Of a DNA stretch of 64,000 nucleotides, positions 17,091 to 24,952 are shown piece after piece. This DNA is from CAZNHL01 sp964572965 (GTDB lineage: Bacteria > Bacteroidota > Bacteroidia > Cytophagales > UBA9547). The notes under the pieces are model-generated. The model worked only from the letters and a program-made list of their open reading frames with translations, had not been told where the DNA came from and did no database searches. Location of the stretch: positions 1 through 64,000 of the forward strand of contig CAZNHL010000011.1 of assembly GCA_964572965.1 (NCBI GenBank), given 5' to 3'. The translations under genes were made by a program, and so were the position numbers. Position 1 is the first letter of the stretch. Each line of letters opens with the position of its first letter.

Positions 17091-17408
17091 AATACAACAG
17101 CCTTTTGGTTTAATAACTTATTAACAGTTATAACATTATTAAGAGTTCTTTTTTGTATAGGACAAATATCTCTAGGCTAAACATTTACGACAATCCGGCT
17201 TATTAACAAGACAAACAGACCTAAACAATAGATTATAATTCCTGTCAAACCCTAGCTGAATTACTAAAAGGATAAGAGATTAAAAAGGCTTTAACACACT
17301 TGGCCAAGTGGTATGAAGGGGTTGACTGCTCCGCAGGTACCGGATAATGACAAAAAAAGCGACCATAGTATTACCATGGTCGCTCTAAGTATATTCTCAC
17401 TGAAATTG
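17091..17408. other. 318-base intergenic region
   Basis: Lies between the small secreted protein and the LysM gene. It holds the LysM terminator (17352-17384), a perfect 14-base palindrome CACTTGGCCAAGTG (17297-17310), and AT-rich DNA near the secreted-protein start that probably contains its promoter. No ORF or RNA gene is supported. Confidence 0.6.
17352..17384 (-). terminator. Rho-independent terminator of the LysM gene
   Basis: On the minus strand AGCGACCAT and ATGGTCGCT (17358-17366 and 17376-17384) form a 9-bp stem followed by seven T (17352-17358 region), 25 bases after the LysM stop codon. Confidence 0.88.
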
Positions 17409-18395
17409 TTATTTCACATAAGTCACTTCAACTTTGAAGCTATTGAATTTACTATCCAAACGTTCTTTTGCTTTAGCTCCAATTTCTAAAATAACGTTAG
17501 GTTTGACACTTTTCACTTTGCCAACCACTTTTAGGAAAACAAACTCCTCAGTTGCAATATTTTTCACTTTTATCATTGTACCTAAAGGCAAATCGTTGCT
17601 ATAAGCGAGGTATTTTTCCTGTAAGTCTTTATTGTCAATAACTTCTGCAATACCTGATACCTTTACTTTTTCGACAGCACCTTCTTTATAAGAAACCTTT
17701 GACGCTACTACGGTATCTATACCAGGCTGAGGTGACGAAGTTCCTACAGGACTCTGTGTATCAGTTACTTTTGTTGAGAACTTCTCTTTTTGAGGCTTTT
17801 CCTGCTCTTTCGGTTTCTCTTCAACTTTTTTAACAGGTTCAGGTTTCTCCTCAATTTCAGTCAAAGCCCGTATTTTTAGCTTTTGACCTACTTTTACACC
17901 TGTTTCAGCTTTCATATTATTCCACTTAGAAATATCAGCTACTTTTACACCGTATTTATCTGCGATTTTATACAATGTTTCTCCGGATTTTACAGTATGC
18001 TCAATCACAGCTTCATCATCCAAATCATCTGCTGAAGGTTTAGCTGTAACAGGTTCAGTATTCTTAACAGGTTCTTTGGCAGTTGTTGTACTTCCGGTAG
18101 TCTGTTTAGGAGTTGTAGCTGAAGCTGCCGGTGCTGTTTTAGTATAAGGCACTTTAACAAGATCCCCTACTTTCATTGATTTAGCAGCTTCCGGATTGGC
18201 CTTTACAACTTCACCCGGAGGAACAGTATATTTCCTGGCAATGCTATAAAGCGTTTCCTTTGGTTCTACTTGATGTATCAAAAAAGTTTTACCTTCTTTT
18301 TTCTCTAACCTCAATGAATCGGCAGGTGCTGCAATAGCACTTGCAAAGGCAGAAAAGAGAAATAAACCAGCTAATATTATTGTCCTACTGTTCAT
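17409..18395 (-). CDS. Secreted protein with two LysM domains and an RlpA-like C-terminus
   Basis: A 328-residue envelope protein. A signal peptide (GLFLFSAFASAIAAPA) leads into LysM 1 (about 40-84, ETLYSIARKYTVPPGEVVKA) and LysM 2 (about 131-174, ETLYKIADKYGVKVADISKW), which bind glycan of peptidoglycan. A low-complexity linker rich in Lys, Pro, Glu and Thr follows, then a C-terminal domain (about 240-328) with LPLGTMIKVKN and VFLKVVGKV that resembles the double-psi beta-barrel of RlpA-like proteins. The gene overlaps the end of the DUF4905 gene by 11 bases (ATG within TATGAACAGTAG), so the two are co-translated. A cell-wall binding or remodelling role is likely. Confidence 0.87.
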   Translation of the reverse strand: MNSRTIILAGLFLFSAFASAIAAPADSLRLEKKEGKTFLIHQVEPKETLYSIARKYTVPPGEVVKANPEAAKSMKVGDLVKVPYTKTAPAASATTPKQTTGSTTTAKEPVKNTEPVTAKPSADDLDDEAVIEHTVKSGETLYKIADKYGVKVADISKWNNMKAETGVKVGQKLKIRALTEIEEKPEPVKKVEEKPKEQEKPQKEKFSTKVTDTQSPVGTSSPQPGIDTVVASKVSYKEGAVEKVKVSGIAEVIDNKDLQEKYLAYSNDLPLGTMIKVKNIATEEFVFLKVVGKVKSVKPNVILEIGAKAKERLDSKFNSFKVEVTYVK

Positions 18396-19206
18396 ATACC
18401 AACAACTCTGTTTTATTCTTTACACAAAAAATCAAATCATTAAAAACAAAAAAGGTGTCTAAACCAACGCCTTTGGTATTTTGTGTGAGTAATTGTTTCA
18501 ATATAACCTCACCACTCTCACTATCCAATAACCAAAGATGATTATTTAATAAATCTGTGTCAGCAAAAATATAAAAAGAAACTATTATATAGTCGCCCTT
18601 TTCTAAGTAATCAATGCTTTTAACAGGTTTAATACCAAATTCAGCGTTCAAATAATCAACTACCGTTACAAAATGTTCTGTTCCGTCGGTATATTGTACG
18701 GGATAATGCAATTTTAGGTGTTCTTTCGATTCAGAAATTACATCAGCCAAAAGATTATTTTCATCCAGATTATCTTCTGTAATATTTCCTTTCAGCAAAC
18801 TAATTTTCTGCCAGACACGCCCTGAACGTTCATTTTTATAAGAAATGAGTTCATTGCCTTCTGAACTGTAAAGGATATTTAAATCTGAATACCAGTCATT
18901 TTCACCTGTTTTCAGATCGAAAACATACATCCCCATCGGTTCAGGAACATCTGTTTGCGGATATCGGTGTAAAATAGCTTTTCCATTTATTACGCTGGAA
19001 ATACCAGACCACCAGTCAAGCGATAACGCAGAACTTTCTAATAATGTTGTTTTACCGGATTGAATATCCAAACTTATAAAAGAAACCGTTTTGGTCTTCT
19101 CCTGGCGTATTTCAATAAGAACGAAATTACTGTCAGCATCCGGAACAAGGCGCCACACCAAACCATCGAAAGGTATTTGATATTTGAGATGAAAAGACTT
19201 GGCCAA
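18385..19206 (-). CDS. DUF4905-type protein
   Basis: A 273-residue protein that looks like the Bacteroidota family DUF4905, from its length and an all-beta pattern with repeated short blades (FDGLVWRL, VSFISLDIQSGKTTLL, MGMYVFDLKTGEN, HLWLLDSESGEVIL). This resembles a beta-propeller-like fold; no function is known. The only possible start is TTG at 19206, because an in-frame stop lies 16 bases upstream and the next ATG is about 90 residues in. No signal peptide. It is translationally coupled to the LysM gene downstream and divergent from the NfeD gene with 53 bases between starts. Confidence 0.7.
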   Translation of the reverse strand: MAKSFHLKYQIPFDGLVWRLVPDADSNFVLIEIRQEKTKTVSFISLDIQSGKTTLLESSALSLDWWSGISSVINGKAILHRYPQTDVPEPMGMYVFDLKTGENDWYSDLNILYSSEGNELISYKNERSGRVWQKISLLKGNITEDNLDENNLLADVISESKEHLKLHYPVQYTDGTEHFVTVVDYLNAEFGIKPVKSIDYLEKGDYIIVSFYIFADTDLLNNHLWLLDSESGEVILKQLLTQNTKGVGLDTFFVFNDLIFCVKNKTELLVYEQ

Positions 19207-19259
19207 TTTTTTGTAATTTGTTCACGTAAAAATAATCAGAAAAACTTAGAAGAAGACTA

Positions 19260-20609
19260 ATGTACAGGCTATCGAAAATCTTTTTTATCATATTGCTGAG
19301 TTTTATCCTTAGTAGTCAATTTGTACAGGCACAACAGAAGCAAGTCTTCGTGATGGAAATACGAGAGGAAATTGATCCCCGTATGAGTCGCTATGTAAAA
19401 CTGGCGCTTAACGAAGCCAAGACCAAAAAGTCTGATCTGGTTATCATTGACATGGATACCTTCGGAGGAGCTCTGGAAGATGCCGATAAAATCCGAAAGA
19501 TGGTACTTGAGTTTACAAAACCAATCTATGTATATATCAACAAAAATGCTGCATCAGCCGGAGCTTTAATTTCTATTGCCTGCGACAGCATCTACATGTC
19601 TGAGGGCGCTAATATAGGCGCTGCTACTGTTGTGAACGGAAGTGATGGCAGTGCAGCTCCTGACAAATACCAGTCATACATGCGCTCGTTAATGCGCTCT
19701 ACTGCTGAAGTAAATCACCGTAACCCTTTAATAGCCGAAGCAATGGTCGATTCTAAGTTAAAGCTTGACAGCACTATTAAAAAAGACGGACAGGTAATTA
19801 CTTTTACAACCTCTGAAGCAATCCGGAATGGCTACTGCGAAGCCCAGGTTAGTTCTGTAGAAGACTTGCTTTCTAAACTACATACCAATAACTACAAAAT
19901 AGAACGTTATGAAAAGTCATTCTCTGAAAGCATCATTTCGTTTTTTATGAATCCGGCTATCAGCGGTATCCTTATTCTCGCAATTATTGCCGGTATTTAT
20001 TATGAAATGCAGGCTCCGGGAATCGGCTTTCCTTTATTTGTTGCCATTGTTGCAGCCATACTTTATCTCACCCCTTATTATCTGAATGGCTTAGCTGAAA
20101 ACTGGGAAATTCTTGTACTGGTTGCAGGAATTGGTCTGCTGGGGCTCGAGATATTTGTAATACCCGGTTTTGGTATTACCGGAATTGCAGGGATTGCCTT
20201 GACTTTCGTATCACTTGTACTGATTATGCTGAACAATGACTTTCTTGATTTTACTTTTGTACCAAAAGGAAATATCATTGCTTCATTGACAGTAACACTG
20301 GCAGCTTTTATCGGAAGTATGGCTGCTGTTATATTTGGAGGTCAATTTTTACTTAACTCTAAAGCCTTTAAAAAATTAAGCTTGCAGGAGACATTACAAG
20401 CCCCCCAAACAGCAAAAGAAATACGCACTTATAGCCATCTGGTACATCAGACAGGAATTGCATATACTGTTTTAAGGCCATCAGGCAAGGTAAAGCTTGA
20501 AGGTGAAATTTATGATGCTACTTCTATTACCGGTGACTATATACTGGCAAATGAACCTGTTGTGGTGGTTGAGGTAAATAACAGTTCGCTTAGGGTTAAG
20601 AAAGTGTAA
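19260..20609 (+). CDS. NfeD-family membrane-bound serine protease (ClpP class)
   Basis: A 449-residue long-form NfeD protein. Signal peptide (FFIILLSFILSSQFVQAQ), then a ClpP/SppA-like protease domain with NKNAASAGALISIACDSIYM, where Ser99 is the likely nucleophile, and a lysine further on (PDKYQSYM) the likely partner. Four to six membrane helices follow (about 225-365), then a C-terminal OB-fold NfeD domain (about 385-449, TGIAYTVLRPSGKVKLEGEI). Known relatives work with stomatin-like proteins in membrane quality control; no stomatin gene is adjacent here. The gene is alone on its strand and converges on the AraC gene. Confidence 0.9.
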   Translation: MYRLSKIFFIILLSFILSSQFVQAQQKQVFVMEIREEIDPRMSRYVKLALNEAKTKKSDLVIIDMDTFGGALEDADKIRKMVLEFTKPIYVYINKNAASAGALISIACDSIYMSEGANIGAATVVNGSDGSAAPDKYQSYMRSLMRSTAEVNHRNPLIAEAMVDSKLKLDSTIKKDGQVITFTTSEAIRNGYCEAQVSSVEDLLSKLHTNNYKIERYEKSFSESIISFFMNPAISGILILAIIAGIYYEMQAPGIGFPLFVAIVAAILYLTPYYLNGLAENWEILVLVAGIGLLGLEIFVIPGFGITGIAGIALTFVSLVLIMLNNDFLDFTFVPKGNIIASLTVTLAAFIGSMAAVIFGGQFLLNSKAFKKLSLQETLQAPQTAKEIRTYSHLVHQTGIAYTVLRPSGKVKLEGEIYDATSITGDYILANEPVVVVEVNNSSLRVKKV

Positions 20610-20617
20610 TACTAGTG

Positions 20618-20655
20618 TTCTAACCACACAGGTAAGTAAATCTATGTGGTTAGAA
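20618..20655. terminator. Hairpin between converging genes
   Basis: TTCTAACCACA (20618-20628) and TGTGGTTAGAA (20645-20655) are perfect 11-base inverted repeats with a 16-base loop, between the NfeD stop and the AraC stop. There is no T-run, so the terminator call is moderate. Confidence 0.55.
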
Positions 20656-20659
20656 TAAC

Positions 20660-21238
20660 CTAAACCTCGTCAAGTCCCCTCCTATATGATCCTGAGAGTT
20701 TTTTAAATTCAGTCGGTGTCATTCCTGTTTCCTTTTTGAACTGACCAGAAAGAGCCTGCAAACTGCTGTAACCTAACTGATCTGCAATTTGCTTTACAGA
20801 AAGCTCATCATAAGAAATCAATTCTTTAATGCGCTCAATCTTCTGTGAAATCAGGTAACGTTCAATAGATTTACCTTCAACTGCTGAAAACAGGTTACTT
20901 AAATGACTATACTCCATCTGTAGCTTTTCACTCAGATAGTATGAAAAATTAACCGCCATATCTGCAATCGTTCCTTTGTGGATAGCCTCAATAATCAGTA
21001 TTTTGACGTTTTCTATAACCCTGGATTTGCGGTCATCCAGCAACTCGAACCCGTTCGCAATTAGCCTGTCACCTATTTGCTGCAGTTCCTTTTCTGAAAT
21101 AGTGGTACTCAACACAACTTTCCCGAGCTCTATAGAGGAAATATTGTATCTTAATACTTCCAATTCATCTTTCACTACCTTAATGCAGCGGGGACAAACC
21201 ATATTCTTTATATATAAGATATTAGTGCTTTCCATCAT
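20660..21238 (-). CDS. AraC-family regulator with HMA-like N-terminal segment
   Basis: A 192-residue protein. The C-terminal part (about 100-185) is an AraC/XylS double helix-turn-helix: ISYDELSVKQIADQLGYSSLQALSGQFKKETGMTP is the second helix-turn-helix region. The first 75 residues read like a heavy-metal-associated or thiol-containing small domain, with NMVCPRCIKVVKDEL (C-P-R-C) near the start and a beta-alpha-beta pattern. Such HMA-AraC fusions occur in Bacteroidota and are presumed metal or redox sensors, which is inference. It lies divergent from yceI across a 142-base gap and could regulate it. Confidence 0.82.
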   Translation of the reverse strand: MMESTNILYIKNMVCPRCIKVVKDELEVLRYNISSIELGKVVLSTTISEKELQQIGDRLIANGFELLDDRKSRVIENVKILIIEAIHKGTIADMAVNFSYYLSEKLQMEYSHLSNLFSAVEGKSIERYLISQKIERIKELISYDELSVKQIADQLGYSSLQALSGQFKKETGMTPTEFKKLSGSYRRGLDEV

Positions 21239-21335
21239 TTATTGCTTTTAATTCAATTTAAGGTAGTTTTCTGAATCAAATGAAATTAATTCAAAAAAAT
21301 ACATGTTTAAACTTTTAATGTAATAACACATATAT

Positions 21336-21343
21336 TATATTTG
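21336..21343 (+). promoter_or_regulatory. -7 element upstream of yceI
   Basis: TATATTTG is an exact match to the TAnnTTTG consensus, 37 bases before the yceI ATG. The -33 region is only T-rich (TTTT at 21313), so the promoter is partly supported. Confidence 0.55.
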
Positions 21344-21380
21344 TAACACAAAACAGGAACAAACTAAAAACATTATAGAC

Positions 21381-21914
21381 ATGGCTACTACAAAATGGGC
21401 AATTGACCCAACACACTCAGAAGTACAATTTAAAGTAAAACACCTTGTAATATCAACTGTTACAGGTAGCTTCAAGTCATTCAGCGGTGATGCTGAAACA
21501 GACAACACTGACTTTACTAATGCACACATCAAATTTGCTTTAGATGTAGCCAGCATCGATACTAACCAGGAACAAAGAGACGGCCACCTGAAGTCTGAAG
21601 ATTTCTTCAACGCAGCAAAATATCCACAAATCTCTTTTGCTTCTACTTCTTTTGAAAAAGTAAAAGGCGACCAGTACAAACTGAAAGGTAACCTAACTGT
21701 AAAGGATGTTACTAAAGCAGTTGAATTGGATGTTGAATATGGCGGATCTGCTACAGATTTCTATGGCAACAACAAGGCAGGTTTTGAAATTACAGGAAAA
21801 ATCAACCGTAAAGAATTCGGTCTTACCTGGGATGGTATCACAGAAGCCGGAGCAATTGTGGTTGGTGAAGACATCAAATTACACATCAATGTTCAATTGG
21901 CTCAGCAAGCTTAA
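21381..21914 (+). CDS. YceI family lipid-binding protein (no signal peptide)
   Basis: A 177-residue lipocalin-like YceI protein, known to bind polyisoprenoid lipids in a beta-barrel. The whole protein is the domain: WAIDPTHSEVQFKVKHL at the start, ASIDTNQEQRDGHLKSEDFF in the middle and KINRKEFGLTWDGITEAGA near the end. Unlike the periplasmic E. coli protein it has no signal peptide, a common form in Bacteroidota. The start ATG at 21381 lies behind a good -7 box. A bidirectional terminator follows. Confidence 0.93.
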   Translation: MATTKWAIDPTHSEVQFKVKHLVISTVTGSFKSFSGDAETDNTDFTNAHIKFALDVASIDTNQEQRDGHLKSEDFFNAAKYPQISFASTSFEKVKGDQYKLKGNLTVKDVTKAVELDVEYGGSATDFYGNNKAGFEITGKINRKEFGLTWDGITEAGAIVVGEDIKLHINVQLAQQA

Positions 21915-21927
21915 TTAACATTTGCAC

Positions 21928-21965
21928 AAAAAATAGCCAGCGGTTTTAATCGCTGGCTATTTTTT
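21928..21965. terminator. Bidirectional rho-independent terminator
   Basis: AAAAAATAGCCAGCG (21928-21942) pairs with CGCTGGCTATTTTTT (21951-21965), a 15-bp stem with an 8-base loop, between the converging yceI and thyA genes. Confidence 0.95.
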
Positions 21966-21971
21966 TATTTC

Positions 21972-22766
21972 TTAAACCGCTACTTCCGCTTTGATATGCG
22001 GATGCGGGTCATAATTTTCCAATGAAAAATCTTCAAATTTAAACTCGAAGATATCCTTCACATCGGGGTTAATTTTTAAAATCGGCAAAGAACGTAAATC
22101 TCTCGACAACTGTAGTTTTGCCTGTTCAATATGATTACTGTATAGGTGGGCATCACCAAGCGTATGAACAAATTCGCCCGGCTGCAAACCGCAAACCTGC
22201 GCTACCATAATCGTCAGCAAAGCATAAGATGCTATATTGAAAGGCACCCCCAGGAATACATCAGCACTGCGTTGGTACAACTGGCACGACAATTTACCTT
22301 CTGCTACATAAAACTGAAAGAAAGCGTGACAAGGCGGCAATTTCATTTCATCGATACAAGCCACATTCCAGGCACTTACAATCAGACGGCGAGAATCCGG
22401 ATTCTTCTTGATCATATTGATCACATTCGTAATCTGATCAATATGTCCGCCATCAGGAGTTGGCCATGAACGCCACTGATAGCCATAGACAGGCCCAAGG
22501 TTGCCGTTTTCATCAGCCCATTCATCCCAGATAGATACATTATTATCTTTCAGGTACTGAATGTTTGTATCGCCTTTTAAAAACCACAGCAATTCATGCA
22601 GGATCGAACGAAGATGCAATTTCTTCGTTGTCACCATCGGAAAGCCGTCAGCAAGGTCGAAACGCATCTGATAACCAAAAACAGAAACTGTTCCTGTTCC
22701 CGTACGGTCTTCCTTTTTTACCCCCTTATCGAGGATATGCTGCATAAGTTCGTGGTATTGGCGCAT
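21972..22766 (-). CDS. thyA: Thymidylate synthase
   Basis: ThyA makes dTMP from dUMP with methylene-tetrahydrofolate. The protein has 264 residues, the short bacterial length, and all landmarks: EDRTGTGTVSVFG at the phosphate-binding arginine loop, WDEWADENGNLGPVYGYQWR, the catalytic cysteine in LPPCHAFFQFYV, LYQRSADVFLGVPFNIASYA and the C-terminal HIKAEVAV. It is in a minus-strand pair with pgeF upstream, separated by 111 bases of repetitive AT-rich DNA. Confidence 0.98.
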   Translation of the reverse strand: MRQYHELMQHILDKGVKKEDRTGTGTVSVFGYQMRFDLADGFPMVTTKKLHLRSILHELLWFLKGDTNIQYLKDNNVSIWDEWADENGNLGPVYGYQWRSWPTPDGGHIDQITNVINMIKKNPDSRRLIVSAWNVACIDEMKLPPCHAFFQFYVAEGKLSCQLYQRSADVFLGVPFNIASYALLTIMVAQVCGLQPGEFVHTLGDAHLYSNHIEQAKLQLSRDLRSLPILKINPDVKDIFEFKFEDFSLENYDPHPHIKAEVAV

Positions 22767-22877
22767 AAATTGGAATTGAAAGATTACAAAATTTTAAGAT
22801 TATAAAACTCCGTTAACGAAATTACAACCTTTCAATCTTAAATCCATAATCTTCTAATTTTAAAATATTTCAATCTT
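22767..22877 (-). repeat. AATCTT-type low-complexity spacer
   Basis: The spacer between pgeF and thyA contains several copies of short words such as AATCTTCTAATT (22849-22860, 22872-22883), AATCTTAAATCC and the reverse AAGATTATAAAA. Similar words occur at 62291-62320 and 63555-63590. It looks like degenerate tandem repetition rather than a gene. Confidence 0.4.
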
Positions 22878-23669
22878 CTAATTCAAAACGATGCCTGCCG
22901 CAAATCTTCCCGTATCGGGGTTATTTCTGTGTGAGAAAAATGTGTCGCTGTTACTGAATGTGCAAATTTCTGCAATTTCAATATTCCCGGGCTTTACTCC
23001 TGCTTCTATCAATGCCCGCTTATTGGCCTCCCAAAGGTTAAAATGTCCTTTCCCTTCTTTTACAGGATTCAGTTTCACCAAACCATTAATCGTACCAAAA
23101 GCATTTTTCGTTGCTTCAATTACCTCCTCGCCCACTTCATAAACTTCAGGACTTATCGACGGACCTATGCCAGCTACAAGATCAGCCGGATCGGAACCAT
23201 AAACCTCCTTCATCATTTGCACCATATTGGCAGCTATTTTTCCTACAGTACCGCGCCATCCCGCATGCGAAGCTCCAATTACATGCTTCACAGGGTCATA
23301 CACAATCACCGGTGCACAGTCTGCCGACATCACCGCAAGGCATATTCCCTTAATATTTGTAACTACCCCGTCAGTTTCGGCAAGATCAATTTCCTGCGTG
23401 GCATCAGTGACAACCTGAACCTTGTTTTTATGGGTCTGCTGCGGAAAAACCAGCTTATCTGCACCGATTCCCATTGAACTGGCCAGCAAGCTTCTGTTTT
23501 TAGCCACGTGTTCAGGATTGTCATTTACCTTATAACTCAGGTTAAAACTATCTTTATCACCTTCAGAAGCTCCACCTTGCCTGTTACTTACAAAGTGCTT
23601 GATTCCTCCAAACTTTGACAGATTGGCAAAATGATATAAAGGCAAATTATTCTCTGATACAAGCAACAT
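22878..23669 (-). CDS. pgeF: Peptidoglycan editing factor PgeF / YfiH-LACC1 family
   Basis: A 263-residue protein of the YfiH/LACC1 (multicopper polyphenol oxidase-like, DUF152) family. Members have been described as purine nucleoside-acting enzymes and as a factor that keeps L-Ser out of peptidoglycan stems. Conserved metal-site residues are visible in FPQQTHKNKVQ, SADCAPVIVYDP and GASHAGWRGTVGKIAANMV, and the C-terminal CTFSNSDTFFSHRNNPDTGR is typical. No signal peptide. It is upstream of thyA on the same strand. Confidence 0.92.
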   Translation of the reverse strand: MLLVSENNLPLYHFANLSKFGGIKHFVSNRQGGASEGDKDSFNLSYKVNDNPEHVAKNRSLLASSMGIGADKLVFPQQTHKNKVQVVTDATQEIDLAETDGVVTNIKGICLAVMSADCAPVIVYDPVKHVIGASHAGWRGTVGKIAANMVQMMKEVYGSDPADLVAGIGPSISPEVYEVGEEVIEATKNAFGTINGLVKLNPVKEGKGHFNLWEANKRALIEAGVKPGNIEIAEICTFSNSDTFFSHRNNPDTGRFAAGIVLN

Positions 23670-23810
23670 ATAGGCAGTTTGTTTTCCCTGTAAAGATACG
23701 ATCGATGATAGAAATAAATGACTTTTATATTTATGTATGGCCAGTCCCCCTGAAAATTCATCCGCTAAAAAGCCATAAAGGCGGGGGCTGGTCTCAGGTT
23801 TGTAGAAATT

Positions 23811-23851
23811 ACGAGGCTTGTCAGATTAAACAGAAAACTGACAAGCCTCGT
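23811..23851. terminator. Hairpin downstream of the GH16 gene
   Basis: ACGAGGCTTGTCAG (23811-23824) and CTGACAAGCCTCGT (23838-23851) are perfect 14-base inverted repeats with a 13-base loop, 20 bases after the GH16 stop on the minus strand. There is no strong T-run. Confidence 0.65.
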
Positions 23852-23871
23852 GATATTATCTCTCAATAAAA

Positions 23872-24729
23872 TTATTTATTATAAACCCTCACCCAGTCGA
23901 CCTGCATAGTACCTGTCTGAATCGTACTTGCATCCGGCAATTGAAAGTAATCGCCCCCTACAGCCAGGTTTAATATAACGTTCTGAACCTTACCAAACAT
24001 TTTGTCAATGTATTGGCCAGAGGTGGTTGAAGCGAGTTTCGTATCTACTACTTTCCCATCCAGATAAAAAGTCAGGGATTCTTTTTCCCATATTACTTCA
24101 TAAACATGCCAGTACTCAGTAAGGCTCGTAAAGGATTTAATAACTTTCTCTGCTCCCGAAACAAGATTTTGCTGTGTAGGACCATAAAAATAATTGGTAC
24201 CATAAATGAAAGGTTCGTTACCTCTCGCTTCAAGAATATCTATCTCTCCGTTTTGAGGCCAGCTGTCTCCATAACTCCAAAAAGCCGGCCACATACCATA
24301 TCCGGTAGGGAGCTTGATACGCGCAGAAACTCTTACCTGAGGTGTGGCAGTACTTGCCGATATTGTAGTTTTTGATTCTATTCTGCCTGAAGTAAAACCA
24401 AAAGCCTTAGTAGTAGAAGCATTATTGGTAGTTGGCCCGGTAACGTTGCCTTTGATGGCATTAATAATCAGCACTCCATTTCTGATCTTAATATTGTTAG
24501 TATCGTTCCTGTAACACTGATACTCATTATTGTAAGCGCCACCATTCCAGACGTTCCATTTGCTGAAGTCAGAACTAAAATCTTCTTCAAACACTTTTTT
24601 CCATCCGGCACTGGTTAAACTGGCTTCATCCTGATCATAGTTTACAGGAGGAAGTGCATCGTCATTACTTTGGCACGAAAAAACGAATAGCGCTATCAGC
24701 GATGCAAAGAAATAAGAATAGAGTTTCAT
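23872..24729 (-). CDS. Glycoside hydrolase family 16 lipoprotein (laminarinase-like)
   Basis: A 285-residue secreted glucanase. The N-terminus ends with the lipobox FVFSC (cysteine about residue 19), so it is a lipoprotein. The GH16 domain covers the rest: WKKVFEEDFSSDFSKW at the start, the catalytic motif GEIDILEARG with the nucleophile and acid glutamates of the ExDxxE pattern, and PFFLD-like strand segments (LTFYLDGKVVDT, VILNLAVGGD). The sequence pattern resembles beta-1,3-glucanases (laminarinases), but agarase or lichenase activity cannot be excluded. It is a single gene, upstream of pgeF by 202 bases. It probably degrades external polysaccharide. Confidence 0.92.
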   Translation of the reverse strand: MKLYSYFFASLIALFVFSCQSNDDALPPVNYDQDEASLTSAGWKKVFEEDFSSDFSKWNVWNGGAYNNEYQCYRNDTNNIKIRNGVLIINAIKGNVTGPTTNNASTTKAFGFTSGRIESKTTISASTATPQVRVSARIKLPTGYGMWPAFWSYGDSWPQNGEIDILEARGNEPFIYGTNYFYGPTQQNLVSGAEKVIKSFTSLTEYWHVYEVIWEKESLTFYLDGKVVDTKLASTTSGQYIDKMFGKVQNVILNLAVGGDYFQLPDASTIQTGTMQVDWVRVYNK

Positions 24730-24895
24730 AGATAATAATTAAGGTTAAAATGATTGATACATATTATAAATATAAGGTATCAAACGGATTATCTGAAAAT
24801 TTTATTGCCTGCACGTAAGTCTGGTCACTACAAAAGCGTATTTGACAACGCATTTCATAGGTATAATGTGTTGTCTATGAGACGTTGTGTATAGA

Positions 24896-24910
24896 ACGTA
24901 TACGATACGT
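24896..24910. promoter_or_regulatory. Dyad-symmetric site ACGTATACGATACGT
   Basis: ACGTAT-ACG-ATACGT (24896-24910) is a perfect inverted repeat with a 3-base centre, in the 222-base gap between the catalase terminator and the GH16 start. It could be an operator for the GH16 gene, whose start is about 165 bases away; this is a weak call. Confidence 0.25.
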
Positions 24911-24926
24911 CATATAAGAAACAAAA

Positions 24927-24946
24927 ATGGCGTCTGTTGACGCCAT
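24927..24946 (-). terminator. Rho-independent terminator of the catalase gene
   Basis: ATGGCGTC (24927-24934) and GACGCCAT (24939-24946) form an 8-bp stem with a 4-base loop, followed on the minus strand by TTTTGTTTC. It starts 7 bases after the catalase stop. Confidence 0.85.
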
Positions 24947-24952
24947 CTTGTT

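Noticed and set aside
24927..24946. Hairpin as a GH16 regulatory element
   Set aside because: It lies just after the catalase stop with a T-run on the minus strand, so it is the catalase terminator.
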